Below are positions 26,067-36,684 of a stretch of DNA of 64,000 nucleotides, one piece after another. This DNA comes from Citrobacter amalonaticus. Lineage in GTDB: Bacteria; Pseudomonadota; Gammaproteobacteria; Enterobacterales; Enterobacteriaceae. Location: NCBI RefSeq assembly GCF_018252635.1, contig NZ_JAGTXM010000001.1:62122-126121 (forward strand). Reading direction: 5' to 3'. Under the pieces are notes generated by a model. That model was not told the DNA's origin, ran no database searches, and saw only the letters and a program-made list of their open reading frames with translations. The first letter of the stretch is position 1, and the number at the start of each line of letters is the position of its first letter. The position numbers and the translations under genes are program-made.

Positions 26067-27653
26067 ATGAATCATCGGGCGCGACGCAAGATGCTGAGGT
26101 TCCTCGGGATAATCATGGTGGTTTTGCTCCCCGTGATGCTGGCGCTATGGTTTGCTCGCCTGCAAGCCACCTCACAAACCAGTAAACAGTTGAGTACGTT
26201 TGCCCATCTGGCTTTAGATAAAACAGAACTGGTCGTTTTGCAGGCGGATTTAGCCCGCGACGCTGCTGAACAGTATCAGGGGCAAACATGTACGCCTGCG
26301 CATCGGCAACGAATGTTGAATATTATTCGTGGGCGCCTTTATATCAACGAGTTAATTTATGCACAGGGCGATCGTTTTTTATGCTCTACGGTAATGACAC
26401 CTTCGGTACCCTATATTATGCCGACGGCAGACTATAAACGAAAACCCAACATCTCTATTTATTACTTTCGCGATACGCCTTTTTTTACCGGTTATAAAAT
26501 GACGTATATGCAACGTGGAAACTATGTCGCGGTGATCAATCCGCTGTCATATAGCGAAGTGATGTCCGAAGACCCCGAGCTGGCCTGGGGGGTATATGAC
26601 ACCGTGACCAATACTTTTTTTTCCGTCAGCGAGCAGGCATGGGTGGCCCAACTGTTGCCATTGGTTCAGCGTAATCAATTTGTTTTCCAGCAGGACAATC
26701 GCTTTTATACCATCACCCACTCGGATAAACGGCCCATTGCCGTGATTGTATCGACCTCGATGCATCGGTTTTATCAGAACCTGTATCAGCAGTTGCTGAT
26801 CACCCTTCCGCTGGCGGTCATCAGCAGCATTCTGTTGTTAATGTTCTGGTCGCGGGCGCGTCGGCAGTACTACTCGCCGCGTCGTATGCTCCAGCGCGCG
26901 CTTAAGCAACGCCAGCTCTGCCTGCACTATCAGCCGATCATTGATATCAAAAACGAGAAATGCGTGGGGGCAGAAGCGCTGCTGCGCTGGCCGGGCTGCA
27001 AGGATCAGGTCATGAGTCCGGCCGAGTTCATCCCGCTGGCGGAAAAAGAGGGGATGATCGCACAGATTACCGACTACGTGGTGGAAGAAGTGTTTAGCGA
27101 TTTGGGGGCGTTTCTGGCTGAAAACCCGCAGTTGTATATCTCTATCAACCTTTCTGCGTCGGATTTTCACTCTTCACGACTAATTGCCATGATTGCGGAT
27201 AAAGTGCGTGAACATGGCGTTCTTGCGCAACAAATTAAGGTAGAGGTGACCGAACGAGGATTTATCGATGTGCCGAAAACCACGCCGGTGATCCAGGCAT
27301 TTCGTCAGGCTGGTTATGAGGTGGCGATAGATGATTTCGGCACCGGCTACTCTAACCTGCACAACCTCTATTCACTGAACGTCGATATTCTCAAGATCGA
27401 CAAATCCTTTATCGATACGCTGACCACTAACAGTACCAGCCATCTGATTGCGGAACATATCATTGAGATGGCGCAAAGCCTGCGTCTTAAAACCATCGCA
27501 GAAGGCGTGGAAACGGCAGATCAGGTGAGCTGGTTGCTTAAACGCGGGGTGCAGTACTGCCAGGGGTGGCACTTCGCCAGGGCGCTGCCACCGCAGGACT
27601 TCATTCACTGGTTGCAACAGCCGCCCGCACTCCTGATGCAGCGCGGACAGTAA
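26067..27653 (+). CDS. pdeC: c-di-GMP phosphodiesterase PdeC (YjcC)
   Basis: Inner-membrane enzyme hydrolysing cyclic di-GMP to pGpG. ATG 26067 gives 528 residues, the E. coli length (an upstream in-frame ATG at 26046 is less likely). Two membrane segments (about 11-30 and 235-260) flank a periplasmic CSS domain with Cys residues in T-C-T-P-A-H and F-L-C-S-T, whose redox state controls proteolysis and activity in E. coli PdeC. The cytoplasmic EAL domain has E-A-L-L-R-W, N-L-S-A-S-D, D-D-F-G-T-G-Y-S-N-L and the E-G-V-E-T motif, all intact, so it should be catalytically active. Confidence 0.95.
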   Translation: MNHRARRKMLRFLGIIMVVLLPVMLALWFARLQATSQTSKQLSTFAHLALDKTELVVLQADLARDAAEQYQGQTCTPAHRQRMLNIIRGRLYINELIYAQGDRFLCSTVMTPSVPYIMPTADYKRKPNISIYYFRDTPFFTGYKMTYMQRGNYVAVINPLSYSEVMSEDPELAWGVYDTVTNTFFSVSEQAWVAQLLPLVQRNQFVFQQDNRFYTITHSDKRPIAVIVSTSMHRFYQNLYQQLLITLPLAVISSILLLMFWSRARRQYYSPRRMLQRALKQRQLCLHYQPIIDIKNEKCVGAEALLRWPGCKDQVMSPAEFIPLAEKEGMIAQITDYVVEEVFSDLGAFLAENPQLYISINLSASDFHSSRLIAMIADKVREHGVLAQQIKVEVTERGFIDVPKTTPVIQAFRQAGYEVAIDDFGTGYSNLHNLYSLNVDILKIDKSFIDTLTTNSTSHLIAEHIIEMAQSLRLKTIAEGVETADQVSWLLKRGVQYCQGWHFARALPPQDFIHWLQQPPALLMQRGQ

Positions 27654-27655
27654 TA

Positions 27656-27979
27656 CTACAGGCGGTGGCGGTAGTCGCTGGGGGTACGATCAAATTCCCG
27701 GCGAAAGACGCGGGAGAATGTTTGCTGCGACACATAGCCTAAATCCATCGCAATATCGAATATTGGTCGTTCAGTGTTGCGCAGTTCGACGGCGGCCAGC
27801 AGCAGCCGGCGCTGACGGATATAGTCGCCCAACGTCTGGCGCATCACCGTGCGGAACATCCTCTGTAAATACCACTTTGAATAGCCTGATTTTTTCGCGA
27901 CCACATCAATGTTCAGCGGTTGGTCGATATGTTCATCAATCCATTCAATCAGGGTTTGAATAATTTGCTGATGGGACAT
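27656..27979 (-). CDS. soxS: Superoxide response activator SoxS
   Basis: AraC/XylS-family activator of the superoxide regulon (sodA, zwf, nfo, fumC, acrAB and others). The 107-residue protein is a bare DNA-binding domain with two helix-turn-helix units (V-A-K-K-S-G-Y-S-K-W-Y-L-Q-R-M-F and I-A-M-D-L-G-Y-V-S-Q-Q-T-F-S-R-V-F) and ends D-Y-R-H-R-L. It has no sensor domain; its level is set by transcription from the SoxR-controlled promoter. It is divergent from soxR. Its stop is only 3 bases from the end of pdeC. Confidence 0.99.
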   Translation of the reverse strand: MSHQQIIQTLIEWIDEHIDQPLNIDVVAKKSGYSKWYLQRMFRTVMRQTLGDYIRQRRLLLAAVELRNTERPIFDIAMDLGYVSQQTFSRVFRREFDRTPSDYRHRL

Positions 27980-28026
27980 ATTGCTGCCTCCTTCTCAGTG
28001 TTCGATTCGTCTTTTGTCTGCGGGCG

Positions 28027-28057
28027 AGTATAATTCCTCAAGTTAACTTGAGGTAAA
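28027..28057 (-). promoter_or_regulatory. soxS promoter with SoxR operator
   Basis: The perfect palindrome CCTCAAGTTAACTTGAGG (28036-28053) is the SoxR box. On the minus strand -35 TTTACC (28057-28052) and -10 TATACT (28032-28027) are 19 bases apart, the overlong spacer that MerR-family activators correct by DNA distortion. The same operator lies just before soxR. Confidence 0.95.
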
Positions 28058-28064
28058 GCGATTT

Positions 28065-28529
28065 ATGGAAAAGAAATTACCCCGTATAAAAGCGATGCTC
28101 ACGCCGGGCGAAGTGGCAAAGCGCAGCGGCGTGGCGGTTTCCGCACTGCATTTTTATGAAAGCAAAGGGTTGATCAGCAGTATCCGCAACAGCGGCAATC
28201 AGCGCAGATACCGGCGTGACGTGCTGCGTTATGTTGCAATCATCAAGATTGCCCAGCGGATCGGCATTCCGCTGGCGACTATCAGCGAAGCGCTGGGCGT
28301 GCTGCCGGAAGGGCATACCCTCAGCGCTAAAGAGTGGAAGCAACTCTCCTCGCAATGGCGTGATGAACTTGACCGGCGCATCCATACGCTGGTGGCGCTG
28401 CGTGACGAACTGGACGGTTGCATCGGTTGTGGCTGCCTGTCGCGTAAAGACTGTCCGTTGCGTAACCCCGGAGACCGGCTGGGCGAAGAGGGCACGGGAG
28501 CGCGTTTGCTGGAAGATGAACAAAACTAA
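28065..28529 (+). CDS. soxR: Redox-sensing activator SoxR
   Basis: MerR-family sensor that is activated when its [2Fe-2S] cluster is oxidised by redox-cycling compounds; it then activates soxS. The 154 residues match E. coli. An N-terminal winged helix ([14 protein letters not shown]) is followed by a dimerisation helix and the cluster ligands Cys119, Cys122, Cys124 and Cys130 ([12 protein letters not shown]). The last codons overlap a terminator hairpin shared with the SraL RNA on the other strand. Confidence 0.99.
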   Translation: MEKKLPRIKAMLTPGEVAKRSGVAVSALHFYESKGLISSIRNSGNQRRYRRDVLRYVAIIKIAQRIGIPLATISEALGVLPEGHTLSAKEWKQLSSQWRDELDRRIHTLVALRDELDGCIGCGCLSRKDCPLRNPGDRLGEEGTGARLLEDEQN

Positions 28530-28557
28530 AGCGCCGCAAGGGCGCTTTAGTTTGTTT
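28523..28557. terminator. Bidirectional terminator of soxR and SraL
   Basis: Perfect 13-bp stem AAACTAAAGCGCC (28523-28535) and GGCGCTTTAGTTT (28541-28553) with a 5-base loop. Plus strand: GTTTT follows, ending soxR. Minus strand: TTTTG follows, ending SraL. The stem begins inside the soxR coding region. Confidence 0.9.
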
Positions 28558-28660
28558 TCCGGTCTTTGTCTTTCACTCTATCCCGCTGGTTCACGGGAGG
28601 GTTTCCCCCGACGTCAACACCCCTCATTCGAGCACGTGGTGGAGGTTCCGGTTTGTGTTG
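28523..28660 (-). ncRNA. sraL: Small RNA SraL (RyjA)
   Basis: In E. coli and Salmonella the roughly 140-nt SraL lies on this strand, ending in the soxR terminator. Here the minus strand carries the sequence I associate with it: AACACAAACCGGAACCTCC at the 5' side, a GTTGACGTCGGGGGAAACCC stretch, and the strong 3' hairpin at 28523-28553. A -10 like TACAAT at 28668-28663 would give a start near 28657. In Salmonella SraL is stationary-phase induced and acts on tig and rho mRNAs. The exact 5' end is approximate. Confidence 0.72.
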
Positions 28661-28783
28661 ATATTGTAAGTGTAAGCCGCATCATCCCATTTGCCAGTGA
28701 ATCTGACGATTTTTTAGGCGAATTTTTTTCGTCATCTCCCATAATTTACTGGAGTGAGTAAGAGGCAATAACGGGAGAACATC

Positions 28784-28846
28784 ATGCTGACGGCGCATCT
28801 CTTTGTGACCGAAACGGGCAAAACAGGTTATCGGATTGCGCATTGA
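28784..28846 (+). CDS. Possible 20-codon small ORF upstream of ghxP
   Basis: ATG 28784 to TGA 28844-28846 encodes 20 residues beginning M-L-T-A-H-L-F-V-T-E-T-G. A GGGAG site lies 6 bases upstream. Its stop overlaps the first PurR-like box. It could be a leader peptide, but nothing in its composition (no run of regulatory codons) supports attenuation, and it may be chance. Confidence 0.25.
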   Translation: MLTAHLFVTETGKTGYRIAH

Positions 28847-29004
28847 CGATAACGTTTGCGCATCAGTTGGTGATTTCTTCAGCGTTAGCGCAAGAAATGA
28901 GTAAAAAGCGGCAAAGTTCAGTTGAAAATCCCCATATGATCGCTGGATAATCGTTTGCTTTTTTTTACAACCCGTTTTTTATGCGCGGAGCTAAACGTTT
29001 GCTT
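28846..29004 (+). promoter_or_regulatory. Three PurR-like boxes upstream of ghxP
   Basis: Compared with ACGCAAACGTTTGCGT: ACGATAACGTTTGCGC at 28846-28861 matches 13 of 16, AGCTAAACGTTTGCTT at 28989-29004 matches 12 of 16, and GGATAATCGTTTGCTT at 28945-28960 matches 10 of 16. All share CGTTTGC. PurR control of the E. coli homologue has been reported to my knowledge, which fits a purine permease. Confidence 0.6.
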
Positions 29005-29116
29005 TTTGCGACACCCCTTTTTGTCGCGATCAGAGCACAGGGAGTTGACGTTGCGCTGGCAGTGGATTGTCCACCACGCATAAGAACGAATAATAAACTC
29101 TCAGGGGATGTTTTCT

Positions 29117-30466
29117 ATGTCTACGCCTTCAGCGCGTACCGGCGGTTCGCTCGACGCCTGGTTTAAAATTTCACAACGTGGAAGCACTGTCCGTCAGGAA
29201 GTGGTGGCAGGTTTAACAACGTTTCTGGCGATGGTGTACTCTGTTATCGTCGTGCCTGGCATGCTGGGCAAAGCGGGTTTCCCACCCGCGGCGGTGTTCG
29301 TCGCGACCTGTCTGGTGGCCGGTCTGGGTTCTATCGTCATGGGACTGTGGGCCAACCTGCCACTGGCGATTGGTTGCGCCATCTCTCTGACCGCCTTCAC
29401 CGCGTTCAGTTTGGTACTGGGCCAGCAGATTAGCGTACCGGTCGCACTGGGTGCGGTATTCCTGATGGGGGTGCTGTTTACCATTATCTCCGCAACCGGG
29501 ATCCGTAGCTGGATCCTGCGCAATTTACCGCAGGGCATCGCGCACGGTACCGGCATCGGTATCGGTCTGTTTTTACTGCTGATCGCGGCGAATGGCGTGG
29601 GCCTGGTCATTAAGAACCCACTCGATGGTCTGCCAGTAGCGCTCGGCCACTTCGCCACCTTCCCGGTGATTATGTCGCTGGTGGGGCTGGCGGTGATTAT
29701 CGGTCTGGAGAAACTGAAAGTGCCGGGTGGCATTCTGCTGACCATTATTGGCATTTCGATCGTCGGCCTGATTTTCGATCCTGCGGTGAAATTCTCCGGC
29801 ATTTTCGCCATGCCATCTCTGAGCGATGAAACCGGTAAATCGCTGATTGGCAGCCTGGATATCATGGGCGCGCTGAACCCGGTTGTTCTGCCAAGCGTTC
29901 TGGCGCTGGTAATGACTGCCGTGTTTGATGCCACTGGCACCATCCGTGCCGTGGCGGGTCAGGCGAATCTACTGGATAAAGACGGGCAGATTATTGATGG
30001 CGGTAAGGCGCTGACCACGGACTCCCTGAGCAGCGTATTCTCAGGTCTGGTGGGCGCTGCGCCGGCAGCGGTCTACATCGAATCGGCAGCCGGTACGGCA
30101 GCAGGCGGTAAAACCGGTCTGACCGCCATCACCGTCGGTGTGCTGTTCCTGCTGATCCTGTTCCTTTCTCCGCTCTCATACCTCGTTCCGGTATATGCAA
30201 CGGCGCCTGCGCTGATGTACGTCGGTCTACTGATGCTCAGCAACGTGGCGAAAATCGATTTTGCTGACTTTGTTGATGCGATGGCGGGTCTGGTGACGGC
30301 GGTATTCATTGTACTGACCTGTAACATCGTGACCGGCATCATGATTGGTTTTGCCACGCTGGTGATTGGTCGCGTGGTGTCGGGTGAGTGGCGCAAGCTG
30401 AATATCGGTACCGTGGTGATCGCCGTGGCGCTGGTGGCATTCTATGCTGGCGGCTGGGCCATTTGA
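29117..30466 (+). CDS. ghxP: High-affinity guanine/hypoxanthine permease GhxP
   Basis: Proton-coupled inner-membrane uptake transporter for guanine and hypoxanthine (NCS2/AzgA-type family). ATG 29117 gives 449 residues beginning [16 protein letters not shown], the E. coli YjcD length; an ATG three codons earlier is in frame. About 12-14 hydrophobic segments are visible, with the conserved T-F-L-A-M-V-Y near helix 1 and D-A-T-G-T in the C-terminal half. A terminator at 30486-30513 ends the unit. PurR-like boxes lie upstream. Confidence 0.96.
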   Translation: MSTPSARTGGSLDAWFKISQRGSTVRQEVVAGLTTFLAMVYSVIVVPGMLGKAGFPPAAVFVATCLVAGLGSIVMGLWANLPLAIGCAISLTAFTAFSLVLGQQISVPVALGAVFLMGVLFTIISATGIRSWILRNLPQGIAHGTGIGIGLFLLLIAANGVGLVIKNPLDGLPVALGHFATFPVIMSLVGLAVIIGLEKLKVPGGILLTIIGISIVGLIFDPAVKFSGIFAMPSLSDETGKSLIGSLDIMGALNPVVLPSVLALVMTAVFDATGTIRAVAGQANLLDKDGQIIDGGKALTTDSLSSVFSGLVGAAPAAVYIESAAGTAAGGKTGLTAITVGVLFLLILFLSPLSYLVPVYATAPALMYVGLLMLSNVAKIDFADFVDAMAGLVTAVFIVLTCNIVTGIMIGFATLVIGRVVSGEWRKLNIGTVVIAVALVAFYAGGWAI

Positions 30467-30485
30467 TTCCGAAAGGGATTCCGAA

Positions 30486-30514
30486 AACGGGTGGCTTTTG
30501 CCACCCGTTTTTAT
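30486..30514 (+). terminator. Rho-independent terminator of ghxP
   Basis: AACGGGTGGC (30486-30495) pairs with GCCACCCGTT (30500-30509), followed by TTTATTTTC. Confidence 0.9.
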
Positions 30515-30614
30515 TTTCAGCACACACTCGTTGTCTTTTGCGATACTCTGAGAAAGGTAAAATCGAGGCACGACGCCTCTCAAACACATAAGAAACATCG
30601 CAAACAGGGAACGC

Positions 30615-32261
30615 ATGGAAATCTTCTTCACAATACTCATCATGACCCTTGTGGTCTCGCTGTCTGGGGTATTTACGCGCGTATTGCCCTTCCAGCTCCC
30701 CTTACCCCTCATGCAGATTGCTATCGGTGCGCTGTTGGCGTGGCCCACGTTTGGTCTGCACGTAGAATTTGACCCCGAACTGTTTCTGGTTCTGTTTATC
30801 CCGCCGCTGCTGTTTGCTGATGGCTGGAAGACGCCGACGCGAGAATTCCTTGAACATGGGCGAGAGATTTTCGGTCTGGCGCTGGCGTTGGTGCTGGTCA
30901 CCGTGGTCGGGATTGGTTTTCTGATTTACTGGCTGGTGCCGGGCATTCCGTTGATCCCGGCCTTTGCGCTGGCCGCCGTGCTCTCGCCAACCGATGCGGT
31001 TGCGCTTTCCGGAATTGTTGGTGAAGGGCGGATCCCGAAGAAGATTATGGGCATCCTGCAGGGTGAGGCGCTGATGAATGATGCCTCCGGTCTGGTATCA
31101 CTGAAATTTGCCGTTGCTGTTGCGATGGGCACGATGGTGTTTACCGTCGGCGGCGCGACGGTGGAATTCTTTAAGGTGGCGATCGGCGGTATTCTCGCGG
31201 GCTTTGTGGTCAGTTGGCTTTACGGTCGCTCGCTGCGCTTTCTCAGCCGCTGGGGCGGTGATGAGCCCGCGACGCAAATCGTCCTGCTGTTCCTGCTGCC
31301 GTTCGCATCCTACCTGATCGCAGAACACATCGGCGTCTCCGGGATCCTCGCGGCGGTAGCCGCCGGGATGACCATCACCCGCTCCGGGGTGATGCGCCGT
31401 GCGCCGCTGGCGATGCGTCTGCGCGCCAACAGCACCTGGGCGATGCTCGAGTTTGTGTTTAACGGGATGGTCTTCTTGCTGTTGGGCCTGCAACTACCGG
31501 GGATTCTCGAGTCGTCGCTGGTGGCCGCAGAGGCCGATCCGAACGTAGAAATCTGGATGCTGTTTACCGATATCATTCTGATTTATGTGGCGCTGATGCT
31601 GGTGCGTTTCGGCTGGCTGTGGACGATGAAAAACTTCAGTATGCGTTTCCTGAAAAAGAAACCGATGGAGTTTGGTTCCTGGACGACACGGGAAATTTTG
31701 ATCGCCTCCTTCGCGGGCGTTCGCGGGGCCATCACCCTGGCGGGTGTCCTGTCTATCCCGCTGCTGCTGCCGGATGGCAACGTCTTCCCGGCGCGCTACG
31801 AACTGGTCTTCCTGGCCGCTGGCGTGATTCTGTTCTCGCTGTTTGTCGGCGTTGTGATGCTGCCGATTCTACTGCAACATCTGGAAGTGGCCGATCATTC
31901 TCAGCAACTAAAAGAGGAGCGAATTGCCCGCGCGGCGACGGCGGAAGTGGCGATTGTCGCGATCCAGAAAATGGAAGAGCGTCTGGCGGCGGATGCCGAA
32001 GAGAACATCGATAATCAGCTTCTGACCGAGGTGAGTTCCCGCGTCATCGGTAACCTGCGGCGTCGTGCTGACGGGCGTAACGATGTTGAGAGTTCACTGC
32101 AGGAAGAAAATCTTGAACGCCGCTTCCGCCTCGCGGCGCTGCGTTCAGAACGAGCGGAGCTATATCACCTGCGCGCCACGCGTGAAATCAGCAATGAAAC
32201 GCTGCAAAAACTACTGCACGATCTCGATCTGCTGGAAGCGTTGTTGATCGAAAATCAGTAA
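30615..32261 (+). CDS. yjcE: Na+/H+ antiporter-like protein YjcE (CPA1 family)
   Basis: Putative monovalent cation:proton antiporter of the inner membrane, 548 residues. About 12 membrane segments fill the first 420 residues, with the CPA1 signatures L-F-A-D-G-W near residue 67, S-P-T-D-A-V-A-L-S near 125, and N-D-A-S-G-L-V-S near 155 with the ion-binding Asp. The C-terminal 130 residues are hydrophilic and charged, predicted helical and cytoplasmic. The physiological role in E. coli is not well established. It starts at ATG 30615 and is followed by REP sequences. Confidence 0.93.
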   Translation: MEIFFTILIMTLVVSLSGVFTRVLPFQLPLPLMQIAIGALLAWPTFGLHVEFDPELFLVLFIPPLLFADGWKTPTREFLEHGREIFGLALALVLVTVVGIGFLIYWLVPGIPLIPAFALAAVLSPTDAVALSGIVGEGRIPKKIMGILQGEALMNDASGLVSLKFAVAVAMGTMVFTVGGATVEFFKVAIGGILAGFVVSWLYGRSLRFLSRWGGDEPATQIVLLFLLPFASYLIAEHIGVSGILAAVAAGMTITRSGVMRRAPLAMRLRANSTWAMLEFVFNGMVFLLLGLQLPGILESSLVAAEADPNVEIWMLFTDIILIYVALMLVRFGWLWTMKNFSMRFLKKKPMEFGSWTTREILIASFAGVRGAITLAGVLSIPLLLPDGNVFPARYELVFLAAGVILFSLFVGVVMLPILLQHLEVADHSQQLKEERIARAATAEVAIVAIQKMEERLAADAEENIDNQLLTEVSSRVIGNLRRRADGRNDVESSLQEENLERRFRLAALRSERAELYHLRATREISNETLQKLLHDLDLLEALLIENQ

Positions 32262-32271
32262 GACCCACGTG

Positions 32272-32400
32272 TTGCCTGATGGCGCTGCGCTTATCAGGCC
32301 TACGGTTCGTGCATTTCGTAGGTCGGATAAGGCGTTGGTCCGATGCCTGATGGCTCATGCTTTTCGTAGGCCGGATAAGGCGTTAGCCGTCATCCGGCGG
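32272..32400. repeat. BIME (three REP-type units) between yjcE and the LysR gene
   Basis: TGCCTGATGGCGCTGCGCTT, GTAGGTCGGATAAGGCG and GTAGGCCGGATAAGGCG alternate with their inverted partners CATCCGG and TATCAGGCCTAC. The array sits between convergent genes, the usual BIME position. Confidence 0.9.
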
Positions 32401-32408
32401 TACGATGC

Positions 32409-33302
32409 TTATCGGTCAACAGAGGTTAACCAAAAACCTTCGCAGCATGATAACCACGCTTTGGCGCTGTGGGAGAGATAGACCCCCTCGCGCCAAATCA
32501 TCCCTAACTCCCAGCGTAACTCACTTTCAAGCGGGAGCCAGCGCAGCGTATTTTTGTCCAGTCGTTCGCAAATGGGCTCCGGCAGAATGGCAATCCCCAC
32601 GCCCGCCTGCACCATTGCGGCAAGAAAGTCCCACTGTCCGCTGCGTACCGCGATACGCGGCTTCACGTCATGCTCGTTGAACAACTGCATTAACTGGCGG
32701 CTCAGGGCAAAATCTTCGTTGTAGATTAACAGCGGATGCTCGGCCAGCGCTTCTGGCGACACCGACTGACAGGTGGTCCACTGGCCGGAGCGTGGCACCA
32801 GCACGCAGAGAGGGTGGCTGAATACCGGTAACGTCGCCAGACCGCACTCTTCCTCTACGGGCAGTGCGGTCATCGCGACATCCAGTTCACCATTCATCAC
32901 CGCCTGCTGCACCGTCAGCCCGCCAAACTCGGAAACCTTAAGCTCCACGCCGGGGTAGCGTTGGCGAAACAGACCGATCGGTCCGGCCATCAGCATGCCG
33001 ACCATCGGCGGGATGCCAAGGCGCAGCAGCCCTTTATTAAGATGGTTAATATCGCCCAGTTCGGCTTCCAGTTGACGAAACTCAGCCAGAATCGCCAGCC
33101 CACGTTCAAATACCACGCGACCGGTATCGGTGAGCAACAGCTTGCGACCGTCGCGGATTAGCAGTGTACAGTTCAGCTCATCTTCGAGATTTTTCAACAT
33201 CTTGCTGATGGTCGGTTGGGTGACAAAGAGCTTTTCCGCTGCGCGGGTGAAGCTCTGTTGGCGCACCACTTCAACAAAATAACGCAGCGTTCTGATATCC
33301 AT
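32409..33302 (-). CDS. LysR-type regulator adjacent to cidAB-like genes
   Basis: A 297-residue LysR-family transcription factor. The N-terminal winged helix reads M-D-I-R-T-L-R-Y-F-V-E-V-V-R and F-T-R-A-A-E-K-L-F-V-T-Q-P-T-I-S-K. The effector domain starts near residue 90 (R-L-G-I-P-P-M-V-G). It is divergent from a cidA-cidB-like operon with about 100 bp between starts. The same neighbourhood (LysR regulator plus CidA/CidB holin-like pair) is known from Gram-positives as CidR-cidAB, so it probably controls those genes; the effector there relates to acetate/overflow metabolism. The acs-actP genes lie close by. It is not at this site in E. coli K-12. Confidence 0.88.
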   Translation of the reverse strand: MDIRTLRYFVEVVRQQSFTRAAEKLFVTQPTISKMLKNLEDELNCTLLIRDGRKLLLTDTGRVVFERGLAILAEFRQLEAELGDINHLNKGLLRLGIPPMVGMLMAGPIGLFRQRYPGVELKVSEFGGLTVQQAVMNGELDVAMTALPVEEECGLATLPVFSHPLCVLVPRSGQWTTCQSVSPEALAEHPLLIYNEDFALSRQLMQLFNEHDVKPRIAVRSGQWDFLAAMVQAGVGIAILPEPICERLDKNTLRWLPLESELRWELGMIWREGVYLSHSAKAWLSCCEGFWLTSVDR

Positions 33303-33405
33303 GAGTATTCCTTCCGACTATGCCTGTAATGATTTTAATTCATTTCAGTCATCGGCAGGGGCTCTCTATACTGGCGTTCCGTATTATTTTTCAGGATGTT
33401 CCCTC

Positions 33406-33816
33406 ATGGCTGTGGCGATAAGCCGCGTTACGCCTGCCGTTTTGCAACGACTCCAGGTTCCGGTTCAGGTACTGCTGTATGCAGGTTTGTTTATCGTTGC
33501 GCAATATCTTGTCTCCTGGCTGCATCTCCCGTTACCGGCCAATCTGGTGGGGATGGTGCTGATGCTGGCGCTGATTGTCTGTCGCATCCTGCCGCTGAGC
33601 TGGGTTCGTGCCGGGGCGCGCTGGCTACTGGCGGAGATGCTGTTGTTCTTTGTTCCGGCGGTGGTGGCGGTGGTGAACTATGCCCATCTGCTACTGGTGG
33701 ACGGCTGGCGGATTTTTTCGGTCATTGCGATCAGTACGCTGATGGTGCTCGGTGCCACAGCATGGGTAGTGGATAAAGTTTATCGTTATGAAATCAGCAG
33801 GTTAAACCGTGACTAA
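33406..33816 (+). CDS. CidA/LrgA family holin-like membrane protein
   Basis: A 136-residue inner-membrane protein from ATG 33406, with AGGA about 10 bases upstream; the open frame extends to 33301 across the intergenic region and is not used. Four hydrophobic segments contain the LrgA/CidA signatures L-P-A-N-L-V-G-M and F-F-V-P-A-V-V-A-V. In Staphylococcus such proteins behave as holin-like effectors of cell lysis and, in newer views, as metabolite (pyruvate) transporters. Its 3' end overlaps the cidB-like gene by 8 bases, so they form an operon. Confidence 0.88.
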   Translation: MAVAISRVTPAVLQRLQVPVQVLLYAGLFIVAQYLVSWLHLPLPANLVGMVLMLALIVCRILPLSWVRAGARWLLAEMLLFFVPAVVAVVNYAHLLLVDGWRIFSVIAISTLMVLGATAWVVDKVYRYEISRLNRD

Positions 33817-34498
33817 TCTCCAGCTCAGTGTGCTCTGTCTGGCGATGACGCTGGTTATCTATTTCGCCAATAAACGTCTGTATCGCCGTTTTCGGAAGCT
33901 GCCGTTGATGCCGTTGGTACTCACTCCCGCCTTGCTGGTGATGCTGCTGGTGTTTGGTCATATCTCCTGGCAAAGCTACATCGGTGAATCTCACTGGCTG
34001 TTGTGGCTGCTTGGCCCGGCAACGATCGCCTTTGCGGTGCCGGTTTACGACAATGTCGACATTATCAAACGCCACTGGATGTCGCTGACCGCAGGCGTGG
34101 TGACGGCGACGGTGGTCGCGGTGACCAGTTCCGTCTGGCTGGCGCGTTTATTTACCCTGCCGGACGAAATTCAGCGCAGCCTGGCGGTGCGTTCGGTGAC
34201 CACGCCGTTTGCCCTGGCGGCGGCTGAACCGCTGGGTGGGCAGCCGGATTTAGTGGCGCTGTTTGTGGTGGTGACTGGCGTCTTTGGTATGGCGGTCGGT
34301 GATGCGCTGTTTTTACGTCTGTCGATTCGTGAAGGGATGGCGAAAGGCGCGGGATTTGGCGCGGCGTCGCACGGCGCGGGGACGGCGCGCTCGTATGAGC
34401 TTGGTCAGCAGGAGGGCGTGGTTGCCAGCCTGGTGATGATGCTTTCTGGGGTGGTGATGGTATTGGTCGCCCCGCTGGTGGCGAGGCTGATGTTCTGA
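33809..34498 (+). CDS. CidB/LrgB family membrane protein
   Basis: A 229-residue hydrophobic protein of the LrgB family, partner of the CidA-like protein. The GTG at 33809 is the likely start, inside the last codons of the upstream gene, with CAGG before it. The conserved block S-V-T-T-P-F-A-L-A-A-A-E and the glycine-rich G-A-A-S-H-G-A-G-T-A-R-S-Y-E near the C terminus identify the family clearly. YohJ/YohK is the E. coli paralogous pair; this pair is additional. Function in Gram-negatives is not settled. Confidence 0.9.
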   Translation: MTNLQLSVLCLAMTLVIYFANKRLYRRFRKLPLMPLVLTPALLVMLLVFGHISWQSYIGESHWLLWLLGPATIAFAVPVYDNVDIIKRHWMSLTAGVVTATVVAVTSSVWLARLFTLPDEIQRSLAVRSVTTPFALAAAEPLGGQPDLVALFVVVTGVFGMAVGDALFLRLSIREGMAKGAGFGAASHGAGTARSYELGQQEGVVASLVMMLSGVVMVLVAPLVARLMF

Positions 34499-34505
34499 GA
34501 AAGGC

Positions 34506-34535
34506 TCCCCGGTCAGGGCGACCGGGGAACAGCGT
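34506..34535. terminator. Hairpin between convergent cidB-like gene and actP
   Basis: TCCCCGGTC (34506-34514) pairs with GACCGGGGA (34520-34528). Only short T-rich stretches follow on either strand, so it is a weak bidirectional terminator. Confidence 0.6.
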
Positions 34536-34540
34536 GTTGA

Positions 34541-36501
<1,961 letters not shown>

Positions 36502-36557
36502 CACAGAGTCTCCAGAGGCCCTCTGCGTCTTTCATATTGCAGGCATGGCTTAGCTGC

Positions 36558-36586
36558 TGCCGCCTTCCTGCAACACGAAATCCTTT
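36558..36586. repeat. ERIC fragment (one arm)
   Basis: CTGCCGCCTTCCTGCAACAC followed by GAAATCCTTTG matches the right arm of the ERIC element; the rest is missing. It lies in the acs-yjcH gap. Confidence 0.5.
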
Positions 36587-36638
36587 GAGGGGGGTTTTAT
36601 ATTTTCCCTCCCGTTCAGGGGAGGGGTAGGGTAGGTTC

Positions 36639-36671
36639 GGTAGGCCCGATAAGCAGCGCGCCATCGGGCAT
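36639..36671. repeat. REP element between yjcH and acs
   Basis: GTAGGCCCGATAAGCAGCGC then GCCATCGGGCA, a REP variant palindrome. It lies inside the acs-yjcH-actP transcript, where it could uncouple the amounts of acs and downstream mRNA. Confidence 0.75.
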
Positions 36672-36684
36672 TTCACGGTTATGG

